Shown here: in pieces, positions 10,284-20,065 of the stretch | Position numbering within the stretch: position 1 is the stretch's first letter | How the letters are laid out: each line of letters opens with the position of its first letter | Assembly (NCBI GenBank): GCA_013365365.1 | Contig: JABVXU010000582.1 | Coordinates: 1-33,545 of the forward strand | Origin: Cruorifilaria tuberocauda | Taxonomy: Eukaryota > Nematoda > Chromadorea > Rhabditida > Onchocercidae | Length of the DNA: 33,545 nucleotides | Direction: 5' to 3' | The notes under the pieces: generated by a model | What the model was told of the DNA's origin: nothing | The model's input: only the letters and a program-made list of their open reading frames with translations | The model's database searches: none | Made by a program: the position numbers and the translations under genes

Positions 10284-10401
10284 GTCTACAACACCTGGGA
10301 TTCCCAGGCCGTCTCCGATCCAAGTACTAACCAGGCCCAACGTTGCTTAACTTGACAGATCGGACGAGATGTCGTGCTTTCAACGTGGTATGGTCGTAGA
10401 C
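10284..10401 (-). rRNA. rrn-5S: 5S ribosomal RNA, copy 1 (intact)
   Basis: On the minus strand the 118-nt gene starts GTCTACGACCATACCACGTT and contains GTCCGATCTGTCAAGTTAAG, the internal-promoter region GTACTTGGATCGGAGACGG, and GGGAATCCCAGGTGTTGTAG near its 3' end. Helix I (5' GTCTACGAC with the 3' GTTGTAGAC) pairs fully, with one G-U. T-runs follow the 3' end, as expected for RNA polymerase III termination. Confidence 0.96.
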
Positions 10402-12324
10402 ATGTCGGAGTGAGAATATATGTATGAAATTCTTTCATTCCACTCAGTTGTAACAGGGAAAGGTCAAATAGGTCAGGGAAATATTAGAGAATTTAAAATG
10501 TAACAATCCTTATCCTTATCCCAATAAAAACTTAAAGAGTATTAACAAGTATTAAAAAGTATGCATGAAATACAGGTAGTAATGGAATTAATTAAATTTA
10601 TAATACATTTACTGTTTAGTTTACTGTCAGAAATACATTTTTGGAATTCGACTAATTTGTATAGAGTTAAAATGATGTATGAAATGAAGTAAGAAATTAT
10701 TAATTTAAATCTGAATGAATATTTATAGTTTGATGAGATTCAAATTTTCAACATTTCAAATTTAGTGGAAGAATTTAAATTCTCAAAAATCTCATAGATT
10801 AAAGAAGCAAAAATAAATTTACGCAATTCACAGTAAACATATTATGAATTTCAGGTTTCATTTTAAACTGAATTTTTCAAATCTGTGCAAATAAGCTATA
10901 ATTAAAGCAAAAAAATATATATTTTTAATATCATTATTACCTTTTTAGAAGAGTGAATCAAGCAGTTTTCCGGCATATATTGTTGAAAATTTCAGATTTC
11001 TGTTCCAATACTTCCCTATTATTCTATTATAATTCTGCGTTACCTGAAATTAAGTCCAGAAAATATGGGAATTTCATTATCAATTAACTAACTTTCAGTT
11101 AAAGTAAAAGTGAGAGTTTTATTCAAATTCTATTGCGAATGTTAGAATAAATCTTTGTTATTAATGGAGTAATCTTTGTTGCTTCAAACAGTACGATGAT
11201 AAGTTATCAGTATCAGTTATCATAATCAGTGATAGTGTTACAGTGCAGGCTGTTAACGAAGAGATAATCAAAAAGGTCATCCATCTATGCAATTTTATCA
11301 ATCAATTTATAAGGTTAACTTATTTAAAGAGAAAAAATTATGAAAAACTGGAAAAAGCTTCTGGGAGCTAAATGTGATATTTCTTTTGCATGAAATACTT
11401 ACTTATCCGAGAGTTGAAATAAGAATTCATATTATTACTTTGATTTCATGAAAAAATAAAAGGAATAATTGAGAGAAGTAATGGAAGTGATTGTAATGTT
11501 TCGACTTCTTTAAACTTTACACATAAAAAATCTTTATGAGAGAAGTGAAGTTGAAAAAAAGTAAAACAATAAATTGAAGTAAAAAGTAAGGTTTTAAAAG
11601 AAATATGAAGAAATGCAAGAGAAAGACAAAAAAGAAATTACTTTAAAATTATCACAAAGTTAAGTAATAATAAGGTAATATGGAAGAGATGCAATGAGCA
11701 GTAATAATTGTATTTATGACAAAATGTTGTTTAGAATATTTTAAACAAATTAAGAGAGAAAAAAATCCATGTTAATAATAATTAATAAGTATTAGCTGAA
11801 AACTCTAATAATGTGCAGAAAAGTAATAGTACTTGTAAAAGTAAACAGTTTAAAGATGGAATCGATTAATGAAGTATAACGGTAAAATAAAGTATTATAC
11901 TAATCAAGCATCATTATTATTGATTGCTTAATAAAGAGGAAAAATAATCAAATCTGATTTTCTTGATTGAATGAAGTTAAGTAGAAAAGCATTTGAATGA
12001 ATATTAAAAATTGATAGAAAAAAGTTATTAAAATTATAAAATTATTAAATTAGTGATAATCAGGCTAATTGAAGCGTTAAATAAGCTAGAAAGACAGAGG
12101 CAAAATGTGAGTTTGAAACATGCTAATGAATGAGCAAGAAACTTTGTTTGAACAATACCTAAATAATTTTAGTATTACCTAGAGTAATTATATAAATAAA
12201 AATTTAAATAAAAAAAATTCATTAAAACTCCAAAAATGAGAATTAAAATAAGAATTAGTCCTTCGAATTAAATTCTATCAACGAAGTTATTATGGAAGAA
12301 AATTATAAGTAAAAGTTTTACTAC
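10402..12324. other. AT-rich region, no supported gene
   Basis: No protein family was recognised on either strand. A short open stretch at about 11248-11310 (+) has an acceptor-like TTACAGTGCAG and a donor-like AAGGTTAAC around AVNEEIIKKVIHLCNFINQF. It is too short and isolated to call. Confidence 0.5.
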
Positions 12325-12469
12325 CTTGGCAAGTTATAATAGAAAAAATAAACTTATGATGAACTTTTTCATTAACGATTGTTGTCACTTCCAAATGAAT
12401 TTTCTTCAATTCCATTTGATAAGTTACGTTAAGAGCCAAATAATTCCTCCTTTTCTCATCTTCGTTACT
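12325..12469 (-). CDS. Orphan candidate internal exon
   Basis: A minus-strand open segment of 145 nt is bounded by a strong acceptor (ATTTTTTCAG, ending 12470) and a donor (CAAG then GTAGTA). It encodes 48 residues beginning SNEDEKRRNYLALNVTYQ and containing KKIHLEVTTIVNEKVHHK. Its GC content is visibly higher than its flanks and its composition is protein-like. No family is recognised and no partner exons were found in the surrounding repeats. It may be an exon of a fast-evolving gene, a gene relic, or chance. Confidence 0.3.
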
Positions 12470-12539
12470 CTGAAAAAATAACAAAACTTTAATTCCATTT
12501 AAATTCTTACAAAACAAAAATTAAAAGCAAAATATACGG

Positions 12540-14400
12540 AAATAAAGAAGTAAAATGCATACAAAAAGAAATAAAACAATAAAATAATACCGATAATACC
12601 AAAGAATAATATAGTAAAATAACTATTATAATTATGATTTTATAATTATAGTAATTATATAATATTATGAATATAATATAATAAAATATAATAATGATAA
12701 GGTAAAATAAATTAAAATAATAAAGTATAATTTATTAATAAAATAAAGTCATATTGAAAAAATAAAATAACAGAATGAAATAACAAAATAATAAAAAATA
12801 ATATAATAATATAATAATTACAACATAATGTAGTATATAGTAATACAATACAGTAAATATAGTATTATATTATAAAATAAAGTGATAAAATAACAATGTA
12901 AAAACAAAGTAATAAAATAAAAAAGTGAAAAAATAAATGAAATAATAAAATAGTAATAATAATAATATAATGATAATATAATAAAATACAATATAATAAT
13001 AGTAAATAAATAATATAAGTAAATAAATAATAAATAAAAGTAAATAAAAAATAAAATAAAATAAGCAAAATTATGTAGTAAATAAAAGCACGACAACTAA
13101 TTGAATAATAAGGCAAAGTGCATGGAATGCATGCAAGGTAAATAAGTATTAAAACAAATACAAATAAAATAATTAAAACGCATGCAAAAGTCAGAAAAAT
13201 AATGGAATAAATAGAAATAAAGCAAGTAAAATGTATACGAAAATAAATTACTTATAAATACATGAGAAAATAGTATAAAGTAATACAATAAAATATAAAC
13301 TCAATAAGCAAAAAGCGTGCAAGAGTAAGTTAATAACAAAACATAAATGAATGATATACAAAAAAATGAGAAATAAGTAAATAGTAAAATAAAGTGACAA
13401 ATAAATACAAATAAAGTAAGTTAAACCAATGACGAAATAAATACAGTTAAGGTAACTAAAAGGCATGTAAAGTAATTAACAATAAAGTAAAATATAAAGT
13501 TAAAAAAAAATAATTCAAACGTATGTAACAATAAGTGAAATAATGAAGTACATAGAAATAAAGTAAAAGGTATGCAAAGCAGGTAATATAACGAAGTAAA
13601 TTATATGCAAATGAAAGTAAGTAAAACTAAGTATAACAATAAAATACGTGCAAAAAAGTAATTGAAAGTCGTGCAAAGCAAGTAATTAACAAAATAAGTA
13701 AAAAGTAAAAGTAAAGTACATGCAAAAAGAAAGAAAATAACAATTGGAGTAAGTAAGAAAAATACAAAAATAACTTAATAATGAAATATATACGAATAGT
13801 ATCAGCAAAGAGTACGAAAATAATAAACACAAATAAATGTGTTGTAAAAAGAACAAAAGGTAAGTCAACAATAAAATAAATACAAAAGAAGTAAGCGAAA
13901 TGCAAGCAAAGTAAATAGTAAAATAAATACAAATTAAGCAATAAAAACTAACTGAGTAATGAAATATTGCACAAAAAGGTAGTAAAAGACACGTAAAAGT
14001 AAGTTATGAAAAGTACAAAAGGAAAGAAGACGCATGCAAAAGTTAATCAATAAAAATAAATAAAAAGTTAGTAAAGGCATGCAATGAATATAAAAATAAG
14101 TAAAACGGGTAAGTAGAACACATGCAAAGTAAATCAATAGAAGTAATGTATGCAATAAGTACAATTATTACAAAAGGCATGCAATTAAGAATTTAATAAA
14201 GCGTGCAATAAGTAGAGAGTAGTCAATAACGGCATGCAATGAGTAAGGTTAAGTTAAAAAAGCACGCAAATAATTGCCAAAAAAGAGTTGAATAAGTATA
14301 TTACAATAAAAAGCATGTGATAAGTATAATAATTGAAAAAAAACATGCAGTAAATACAATATTTAGAAAAAGCATGCAACGAGTGAAGTCTTGAAAAAAA
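12540..14400. repeat. Decayed A-rich satellite-like array with GCATGCAA motifs
   Basis: About 1.9 kb has a strongly A/G-rich plus strand made of imperfect AAGTAAATAAAATA-type repeats. From about 13,300, and densely from 14,000 to 14,390, a GCATGCAA-like motif recurs every 25-45 bp (for example near 14033, 14077, 14178, 14232 and 14373), with variants CGTGCAA, CATGTGA and GTATGCAA. Long minus-strand Tyr/Leu/Phe-rich frames through this block are artefacts of the base skew. Confidence 0.7.
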
Positions 14401-14702
14401 CGAAGAAAAAAATATGAATTTTAAAAATTTTTAAAAATGAAAAGATACAAAAATGAGCCATTTAATATTTGAAAATTGTTAAGAATTCTAAAATTCAACT
14501 AATGGATAAATAATTTTCGAAAGTTAAAAAAAATTCCAATAATCTAAAAATTATTTGAAAATTCGAAAATTTTTTTATAAAAAAAAGGAAAATATTTTTA
14601 CAAATAATTTCAAACTTTTCATAAAATCCTTCCATATCACTGTTATCACTAATTCACAAATTATTCACAAACCATTTCTGCCAGTGTTTTTATCTCAGAC
14701 TG

Positions 14703-14722
14703 ATCTCCCCGCCCCCCCCGCA
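14703..14722 (+). other. Short GC-rich patch with a C8 run
   Basis: CTCCCCGCCCCCCCCGC stands out in sequence that is otherwise about four-fifths A+T. No gene or RNA structure was found around it. Confidence 0.6.
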
Positions 14723-15189
14723 CTGATAAGACAAAGATAAGTGCATGATTGTGTACCAATTCATGAACTTATAAGAAAAATACATCACTAGGACAATATC
14801 AACTTAATTAATTACCTAATCATTTCTCTAATTGATAATTTAAATTTAAGTTTAAAAAAGCAAAAACCTAATGATAGGGAAAATTTCAAAACTTTTTCGA
14901 ATGATATTAAAAATCTCATGAATAAACAATCACTGCTACTTCACAATCATACAATCAATGCCATTTTCGAAGCACAAAAATAATTATAATTAAAAAACTT
15001 AATAAAATTAAACAAAGTAATCATTGAAAGGTAAATAATCAAAGTAAAATATCTTACTGTCAGTTGGTACTATCCAAATTACAAAAACAAAAAGTTTAAA
15101 TTCACAGAAAAGTGAATTAATAAAAAATTCAATTTACGATAATTATCAAAGATAACTTTTCAATATGAATTTAAAAAAAAGCAAAAGAA

Positions 15190-16655
15190 TATTGGACATT
15201 AAGAAATGCAATACTAATAAAATATTAAAACTATTTAATTATGCAAAGGTTAATTAATGAGAATGAAATAAATTAGAACAATAAACTTTCAATTAAACTG
15301 AACTCAAAGTAATTTAATGATAAACATGTTGGTGATCGATGATTTAAAATAATCGATAAATTGTGATCGACTTGAAAAAAAAAAGTTCAAAAGAGATTTC
15401 AGCTGATAAATGTGATTTTACAGCGTAGATCAAGCGATCAATCAGGTATGAATCAGGTGGGAATGCTCAGAAATGCTCAAACTTACTTTTTTCCTTTCCT
15501 AACTTTGAGTTCAATTAATTAATAATAAACAATTAAAAATAAAACTAAAGAAAAATAATTTTTTTCTTTTTATAATTTTTTTCTCTTTTTTAAATTTTTT
15601 TTCGTTTTTCTTTTTTTAATTTTTTATCTTTTTTTAGTTTTTTTTTTCATTTTTTAACTATCTTTTGATTTTTTAATTTTTCTTTCGTTTTTCTTTTTTT
15701 TTATTTTTTATTATTTTTTTCCTTTTTATTTTTTTAAATTTTTATAGTTTTTCTTTTTTTTCTTTTGATTTTTTTTCATTTTTTATTATCTCCTTTCTTT
15801 ACTTTTTTATATTTCTTTCTTTCTTTTTACTAAAAACGAATAAAATATTCAAAATATTAAATTACTTAAATGTTACTCAAAGAAAAACAACAAATTAAAA
15901 GAAAAAAACTTTCAAAGAATTGAAAAAAACTGAGTTCAAAGTTATCTAATCATGAATTATAAACGTATCAGATCGAATTTCCAACAGAAAAAAAAATTCA
16001 AATGGAATTTCTTTTCATTTACGGCGCAGATCAAATTTGATCACGTAGGTGGAAAGTGATTAGGAAATACTTAAAATCACTTACTTCCGTCATTACCTAA
16101 CTTTGAACTCAGCTAACGAACAATAAACAGTTAAAGTAAAAATGAAAAATAAAAAAATTTTTTTTAATTTTTTGATTTTTCATTTTTTTTTTATTTTTTT
16201 GTTTTTTCTTTTTCTAAAAATAACAAATAAAATATTAGAAACATTAAAATACTCACAAAGTTATTTAATATAAAAAAACCAATAAAATAACTGAATTCAA
16301 AGTTATTTGCTTAGAAATTGTGGATATATTCCAGTCAAATTTCCAAAAAAAATTCAAATGAAATTTTGTCATTTTACGGCACAGATCAAGCGATCACATG
16401 CAGAACAACTTGAAAATGCTCAAGTTTCCCTACTTCCCTTACCTAACTTTGAATTCAGTTAGTTAGTAACAAACAATCAAAATAATAATAAAAAAATATT
16501 AGTAAAAAAAATTTTTTTTTTAATTTTTTTCTTTTTTTTGATTTTTTTGTTTTTTTGAGTTTTTTTTGATTTTTTTGTTTTTTTTGTTTTTTTTGTTTTT
16601 TTTGTTTTTTTTTTGAACTTTTTTATTTTTTTGAAATTTTCATTTTTTTGTTACA
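15190..16655 (+). repeat. Three diverged tandem copies of a T-tract-bearing repeat
   Basis: Copies at about 15190-15835, 15836-16214 and 16215-16655 share the same order: AATAAAATATTxxAAA at the start, CTGAxTTCAAAGT, an AATTTCxxxxxAAAAAA run, TTTACGGCxCAGATCAA, CTTACxTxxCCTAACTTTGAxTTCA, AACAATTAAAxTAA, then a long T-rich block of TTTTTTGATTTTTTT type. Copies differ in length mainly through the T-rich block. The last ends directly at a TTACAG acceptor. Confidence 0.8.
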
Positions 16656-16656
16656 G

Positions 16657-16764
16657 AAGCCAGAACGAGATCAACTAACCCGCTTGGAGGATACTTGGCC
16701 GGATGAGGCTGGAGGAGTGGCGCAGGCAATTGACGGGTCGCCGCGTGGGGCAGGCCAGGCGTAA
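16657..16764 (+). CDS. Possible terminal exon of a plus-strand gene
   Basis: A very T-rich tract ending TTTTTTTGTTACAG (AG at 16655-16656) is followed by 35 codons open to TAA at 16762-16764: KPERDQLTRLEDTWPDEAGG, then a short Gly/Ala/Pro-rich end. GC content is high, as in the neighbouring minus-strand gene. Its stop directly abuts that gene's stop codon on the other strand. No upstream plus-strand exon was identified in the repeat-rich 10.4-16.6 kb, and no family is recognised. The alternative is that this is decayed or untranslated sequence belonging to the minus-strand gene, where other frames are also open. Confidence 0.35.
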   Translation, partial: KPERDQLTRLEDTWPDEAGGVAQAIDGSPRGAGQA

Positions 16765-18181
16765 TTATTGGCCTGAAACAAAGATTAATCAGGAAAGTTA
16801 TATGATCTTACTTTACCTACTTTCTTACCTTACAATCAATCATTCGACTATCTTTTCCTTACTTCCAAATTCTTTTCTTTCATAATCATTGGAATCTTTC
16901 TTCTCTTACTTCTTCCAACCTTTACTTATTAATTTCTTACCTGGTATGAAGAGGTGGCTCGCATCCTCTTCTCGCCCCACCAGGTCAAGTCGGCGGCGCT
17001 TCACCCGTCGCTCCTTCATTACGGCTGCGCTCGACCTCGGACACCACTCGAGGTCGTGCAGCTCCAGTGCTGCTACCTTTTGCGCAGCCGTATAGTCGGG
17101 TGGCAAAAGGACGTTGTGTCCACAACGGACACAAAAACCTGAAATATGCATGACTACTCATACTGCTAATTTTCCCATGCAATCAAGTATATAATTGGTT
17201 GTAAAGTATACTTACCGTCCTTTTTGTGGACCTTCGCCGCATGGATCCGCCACCCTTTGATGGTCTGGAATTGCCTGCGGCAAATCCCACACACTGAAAG
17301 TGAAATCATTAAAGATATGAAAATTTTGTTAATATGATGTGGTCAAAAATAAATTAAAGTTTAAAGTTATCAAAAGTATAAATTACCGATGGTCGAATTT
17401 CCTTCCGCCCGCACCACCGTGTAGGGCTCCGCCCGCGGCACCTGCAAATCCTTCCGGAATTGCTCCGGAAGGTTCCCCAAATCAGCGGGGTGGTATCCTT
17501 CCGGTTGTGCCGCAGCCACCACTGTAGACGTGGCTGGAACCGGCACCAAGATTGTCCTTGATCGTCTAAAAAAAACTTAAGTTTATACGAGTTAACAGTA
17601 TAAGTTTATATAAGTTAACTTCTTGTGATAAATACAGCTAGTATATATTTAATTTATTATTTGCTATACATTTATTGCAAAAGTTAAAACTTACAGGACA
17701 ATCTCGCGGACTGCCATTTCCGGTTCCGCCTCATCGTCCACCTCCATTGGTGTCTCCGGCATCTCAGGCTGCCCCTCTTCTTCGTCGTCTTCCGGAAGTG
17801 GGGCCCACATCGCATCATATAACCAACTGTCGACCCCATCTTCCGAATCAGGCAGAGGGGCAAGTTCCGCCTCTGCCTGAATGCGTGCCGCATCCTGAGA
17901 TGCCGGCTCCCCGCTTTCTTCGTGGGCGTTGCGCCCTTCATACTCCCGCAGTCTTCGTTCCGCTTCCTCCAAGCGGGTTTGCAGTTCGATCTCGTACTGA
18001 AAAGACATATTTCAGGAATCTTAAGATTTTTCTCGTCTTCACTCCAATCAGTTTATGATAAAAATAAAGTAATTACCTGCATTGTCTCGTTCATGTACTT
18101 CTGGAGGATCTCCAGCATTGCGGGTTCCCTTTCCAGGAAATCCCACAAGCTGAAGATGTTTGACGCGCGTACGTTTGCCAT
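16765..18181 (-). CDS. Acidic coiled-coil protein with C2H2 zinc finger
   Basis: Six minus-strand exons (18181-18077, 17996-17695, 17565-17387, 17293-17216, 17138-16941, 16772-16765) join with GT-AG introns and matching phases to 289 aa ending GQ-stop. Order: an N-terminal helix (SNIFSLWDFLEREPAML); a charged coiled coil (LQTRLEEAERRLREYEG); a very acidic Pro-rich stretch in exon 2; an Ala/Pro-rich linker; a finger, CGICRRQFQTIKGWRIH (Cys-x2-Cys-x12-His-x4-His, exon 4); a second possible zinc site, CVRCGH then HDLEWC (exon 5); and a basic KERRVKRRR. The finger pattern CxxCxRxFxTxxG resembles those at the N-terminus of R2/NeSL-type non-LTR retroelements, although introns and the lack of any reverse transcriptase argue against a live element. 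Exons are far richer in GC than every other gene here. A DNA- or RNA-binding role is inference. The C-terminus is the least certain part: without the last splice it would end 11 codons into intron 5. Confidence 0.68.
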
Positions 18182-18430
18182 CGTATTACACTGAATATTC
18201 ACGAAATACATTAACGCACGATAATAAGTATCGTCTAATGACAGTAAAGTAATGGCGATATCTTACTTAGAATTCCCTACAGTATTACTATCCACGTATC
18301 CCGAATATCAGAAACAGTACGTTTCTTTCTAACTTTCATATCCAAAACATTCAATAAAGTAATCAAGGGAAAAAGAAGAAAATCAATAATATTCACATAA
18401 GTAATTCCTTGTAAGTTATATCTGCCGGTA

Positions 18431-18488
18431 GTTACCTATCTCTCCCACTCACTGCATGAGAGTAATTGTCAGTGGAAGAGACGGGTAA
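18431..18488. repeat. Imperfect inverted repeat (hairpin)
   Basis: The left arm GTTACCTATCTCTCCC...CACTG (18431-18454) pairs with the right arm CAGTGGAAGAGACGGGTAAC (18469-18488) with a small bulge and two mismatches, around a loop of about 14 nt. It lies about 250 nt upstream of the zinc-finger gene start. It could be a structured RNA or a mobile-element relic. Confidence 0.6.
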
Positions 18489-19092
18489 CTTTTGTGGGAG
18501 ATGTCTATCCTTCTGTCGCTTCTAAGGGATACTAACAACTTTACTGGCAATGTCTCAATTCAGCCACCGAGTGATCAACTTCTGATCTACCCGAATTCCT
18601 CTCACTCTTTCTTTTTTCTATTTAATTATATTTCATTATGTTTCCGGATTATTTCCCGGTTTCCGGACTGTTTTAGCAATTCTTCCAGTGCTTTCCTTTC
18701 CCATATTTACTGTCAGTTAATATCAGGAAGATCAGCGATGATCATTCAACCAAATTTATAATTTTCATCAAATTATATATTCGTTTTTCTCTTACTATTA
18801 TAATCAATAATCGATAATCGATTGATCGCTTATTTCAGGAAAAGATTACTGTTTTAAAAGTAATATTTATTTCATTTTCCGAATCTTTACTATCTTATTT
18901 GTTGAAGAACGCCCATTCCGAATTTATCAGATAATCAGTTTCTCTTATCAGTATCTCTTCTGAATCTTTCGCTGAACTGATAAGCTCTGTATTTCAACAT
19001 TTTTCTTATTAACTTTTCTCTGCGTCTTTTCATTTCTTACACACTTAAGCTCTTACTCATTAATTAATTACAAGTGTTTCTTCGCTGTATTT

Positions 19093-19204
19093 ACACAATA
19101 TATATAACGTAAGTTTATTTCACGGACGTGAATTTAGTCAACAATTGATAACAAAGTTTATATTCACACAAATATATGACGTAGAGTTATTCCACGGAGT
19201 TGAC
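19093..19204 (+). repeat. Two-copy direct repeat, about 39 bp
   Basis: Copies at 19093-19131 and 19166-19204 share ACACAA(A)TATAT, AACGTA/GACGTA, GTTTATTTCACGGA or GTTATTCCACGGA, and GTGA/TTGA. Period is about 73 bp. No function seen. Confidence 0.65.
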
Positions 19205-19381
19205 AGTGAAATCTGAGGAATTTCAATTTCTTCATGAAAAATGTGCTAATTTCTTGAAGCTTAGAACTTTGAACTTTCCAAATTGTTCAATGGCTATTTA
19301 ATATCTTCAGATTTATCGCAACTTTGAGTCTTTCCTCTTCACTGAACTGTCGTCGATTGCTTTGGTTGTTGACGGCTGAAG

Positions 19382-19510
19382 ATACTGTTCCTCTACAGTC
19401 TAAGCGAGTACAGTAACAAGCTGAGCATACTGTTCCTCTACAGTCAAGCGAGTACAGTAACAAGCTGGAGCATACTGTTCCTTTACAGTCAAGCGAGTAC
19501 AGTAATAATT
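19382..19510 (-). repeat. 45-bp tandem repeat, three copies
   Basis: Units start at 19382, 19427 and 19472 and read ATACTGTTCCTCTACAGTCA followed by AGCGAGTACAGTAACAAGCT. The last is cut off near 19505. Each unit carries TACTGT/ACAGTA self-complementarity. The array lies about 90 bp 3' of the divergent SL RNA gene. Confidence 0.92.
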
Positions 19511-19594
19511 TTGTGGAATTATTAGCCAAAAGAATGAAAGACCATCTCTTTCCCGCAGGATAAAATGTCAACCAAAGCAACCCTCCCTCCCCTT

Positions 19595-19702
19595 CCTCGC
19601 CGTCCCGCCAGTAAGCGGGACGTTCAAAAATTCTACCCCACACCGCAGCCGTGGACAACCCGCCAGACGCGCCCAGTTACCTCAAAGTCGGGTAATGCAA
19701 CC
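19595..19702 (-). ncRNA. Divergent spliced-leader RNA gene
   Basis: On the minus strand 19702-19681 matches the canonical SL1 leader at 18 of 22 positions (GGTT start, ATTACCC core, CTTTGAG end; changes at positions 5, 6, 14 and 16). It is followed at once by the GTAAC 5' splice site. TTACC and GGTAA can form stem I as in SL1. A consensus Sm-binding site AATTTTTG lies at 19632-19625. A perfect 8-bp 3' stem-loop CGTCCCGC-TTACTG-GCGGGACG follows at 19622-19601. Length of about 108 nt, order of parts and spacing match nematode SL RNA. The middle domain is unusually GC-rich. With intact structural parts but a changed leader it may encode a functional variant SL; whether it is expressed cannot be seen here. 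Confidence 0.78.
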
Positions 19703-19879
19703 GACGGCGGATCATGTCGATAAACTCATATAATTAAGATGCATTCAACAAATGCCGGATTTTCGCTGCAAGTTCTGTTAAGGAATAAGAGGTCAAACGG
19801 AAACAGTATGAACAAAGGTCATTCCACTCTTAAACATTACTTCTGCCACAACCGTGGCCAAACGTGAATGGACGCACGA

Positions 19880-19990
19880 GATCCTTCTGGCCCGTCTTCG
19901 TCCCACCAGGATGCAAGACATCCCAGAATTCCAACTTCTGCCTTATGGTCGAATCTCCGGGCAGAAATACTACGTTATCTCTCCGTACTG
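19880..19990 (-). pseudogene. SL RNA pseudogene lacking its leader
   Basis: The SL RNA body is recognisable by comparison with copy 1 (TTTCTGCCCGGAG, a GTTGGAATTCTGGGATGTC region in place of the Sm site and 3' stem). About 25 bp covering the leader is missing: only GAGAGATAAC remains where copy 1 has TTTGAGGTAAC. Without a leader it cannot act as a donor for trans-splicing. Confidence 0.7.
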
Positions 19991-20009
19991 ATATGATTAG
20001 ACTGTGTTC

Positions 20010-20033
20010 AAAATCGAATGATTATTCGATTTT
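20010..20033 (-). promoter_or_regulatory. Conserved 24-nt palindrome, second copy
   Basis: Identical to 10227-10250 and 32 nt from the 3' end of the adjacent 5S gene, against 33 nt in copy 1. It remains intact although the leader beside it is deleted. Confidence 0.5.
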
Positions 20034-20065
20034 TGTTACAAGTAGTGTAGAAAACAAAGAATGAT

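Larger units (their letters stand above)
9966..10401 (-). repeat. Orphan 5S rRNA + SL1-like RNA unit, copy 1
   Basis: This block matches 19764-20183 along its length. Shared stretches include TTTCGCTGCAAGTTCTGT, AGTATGAACAAAGGTCATTCC, TCCGGGCAGAAAT, a 24-nt palindrome and the 5S gene. It carries a 5S rRNA gene and an SL1-like RNA on the minus strand, the arrangement of nematode 5S/SL clusters, but as a single unit outside any array. Sequence beyond about 10401 is not shared with copy 2. Confidence 0.88.
18182..19381. other. Upstream flank of the zinc-finger gene, no gene seen
   Basis: Moderately AT-rich sequence contains an imperfect hairpin (18431-18488) and a two-copy direct repeat (19093-19204). 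A plus-strand open frame at 18492-18761 has no splice context or recognisable composition and is not called. Confidence 0.5.

Noticed and set aside
10132..10350. Plus-strand 72-aa open frame
   Set aside because: It runs antisense across the SL1-like RNA and the 5S rRNA gene; the matching frame in copy 2 (19864-20064) is likewise an RNA-gene shadow.
12818..14164. Several long minus-strand Tyr/Phe/Leu-rich open frames
   Set aside because: They come from the A-rich strand-skewed repeat, have overlapping frames of the same composition and no splice or domain signals.
17339..18058. Plus- and minus-strand Pro/Ser-rich frames across the zinc-finger gene
   Set aside because: Alternative frames of its GC-rich exons; the chosen frame is the one that keeps phase across all splice junctions and yields the zinc finger.
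19287..19658. Minus-strand 123-aa open frame with repeated SLDCRGTV-type segments
   Set aside because: It is a translation of the 45-bp tandem repeat and the body of the SL RNA gene.
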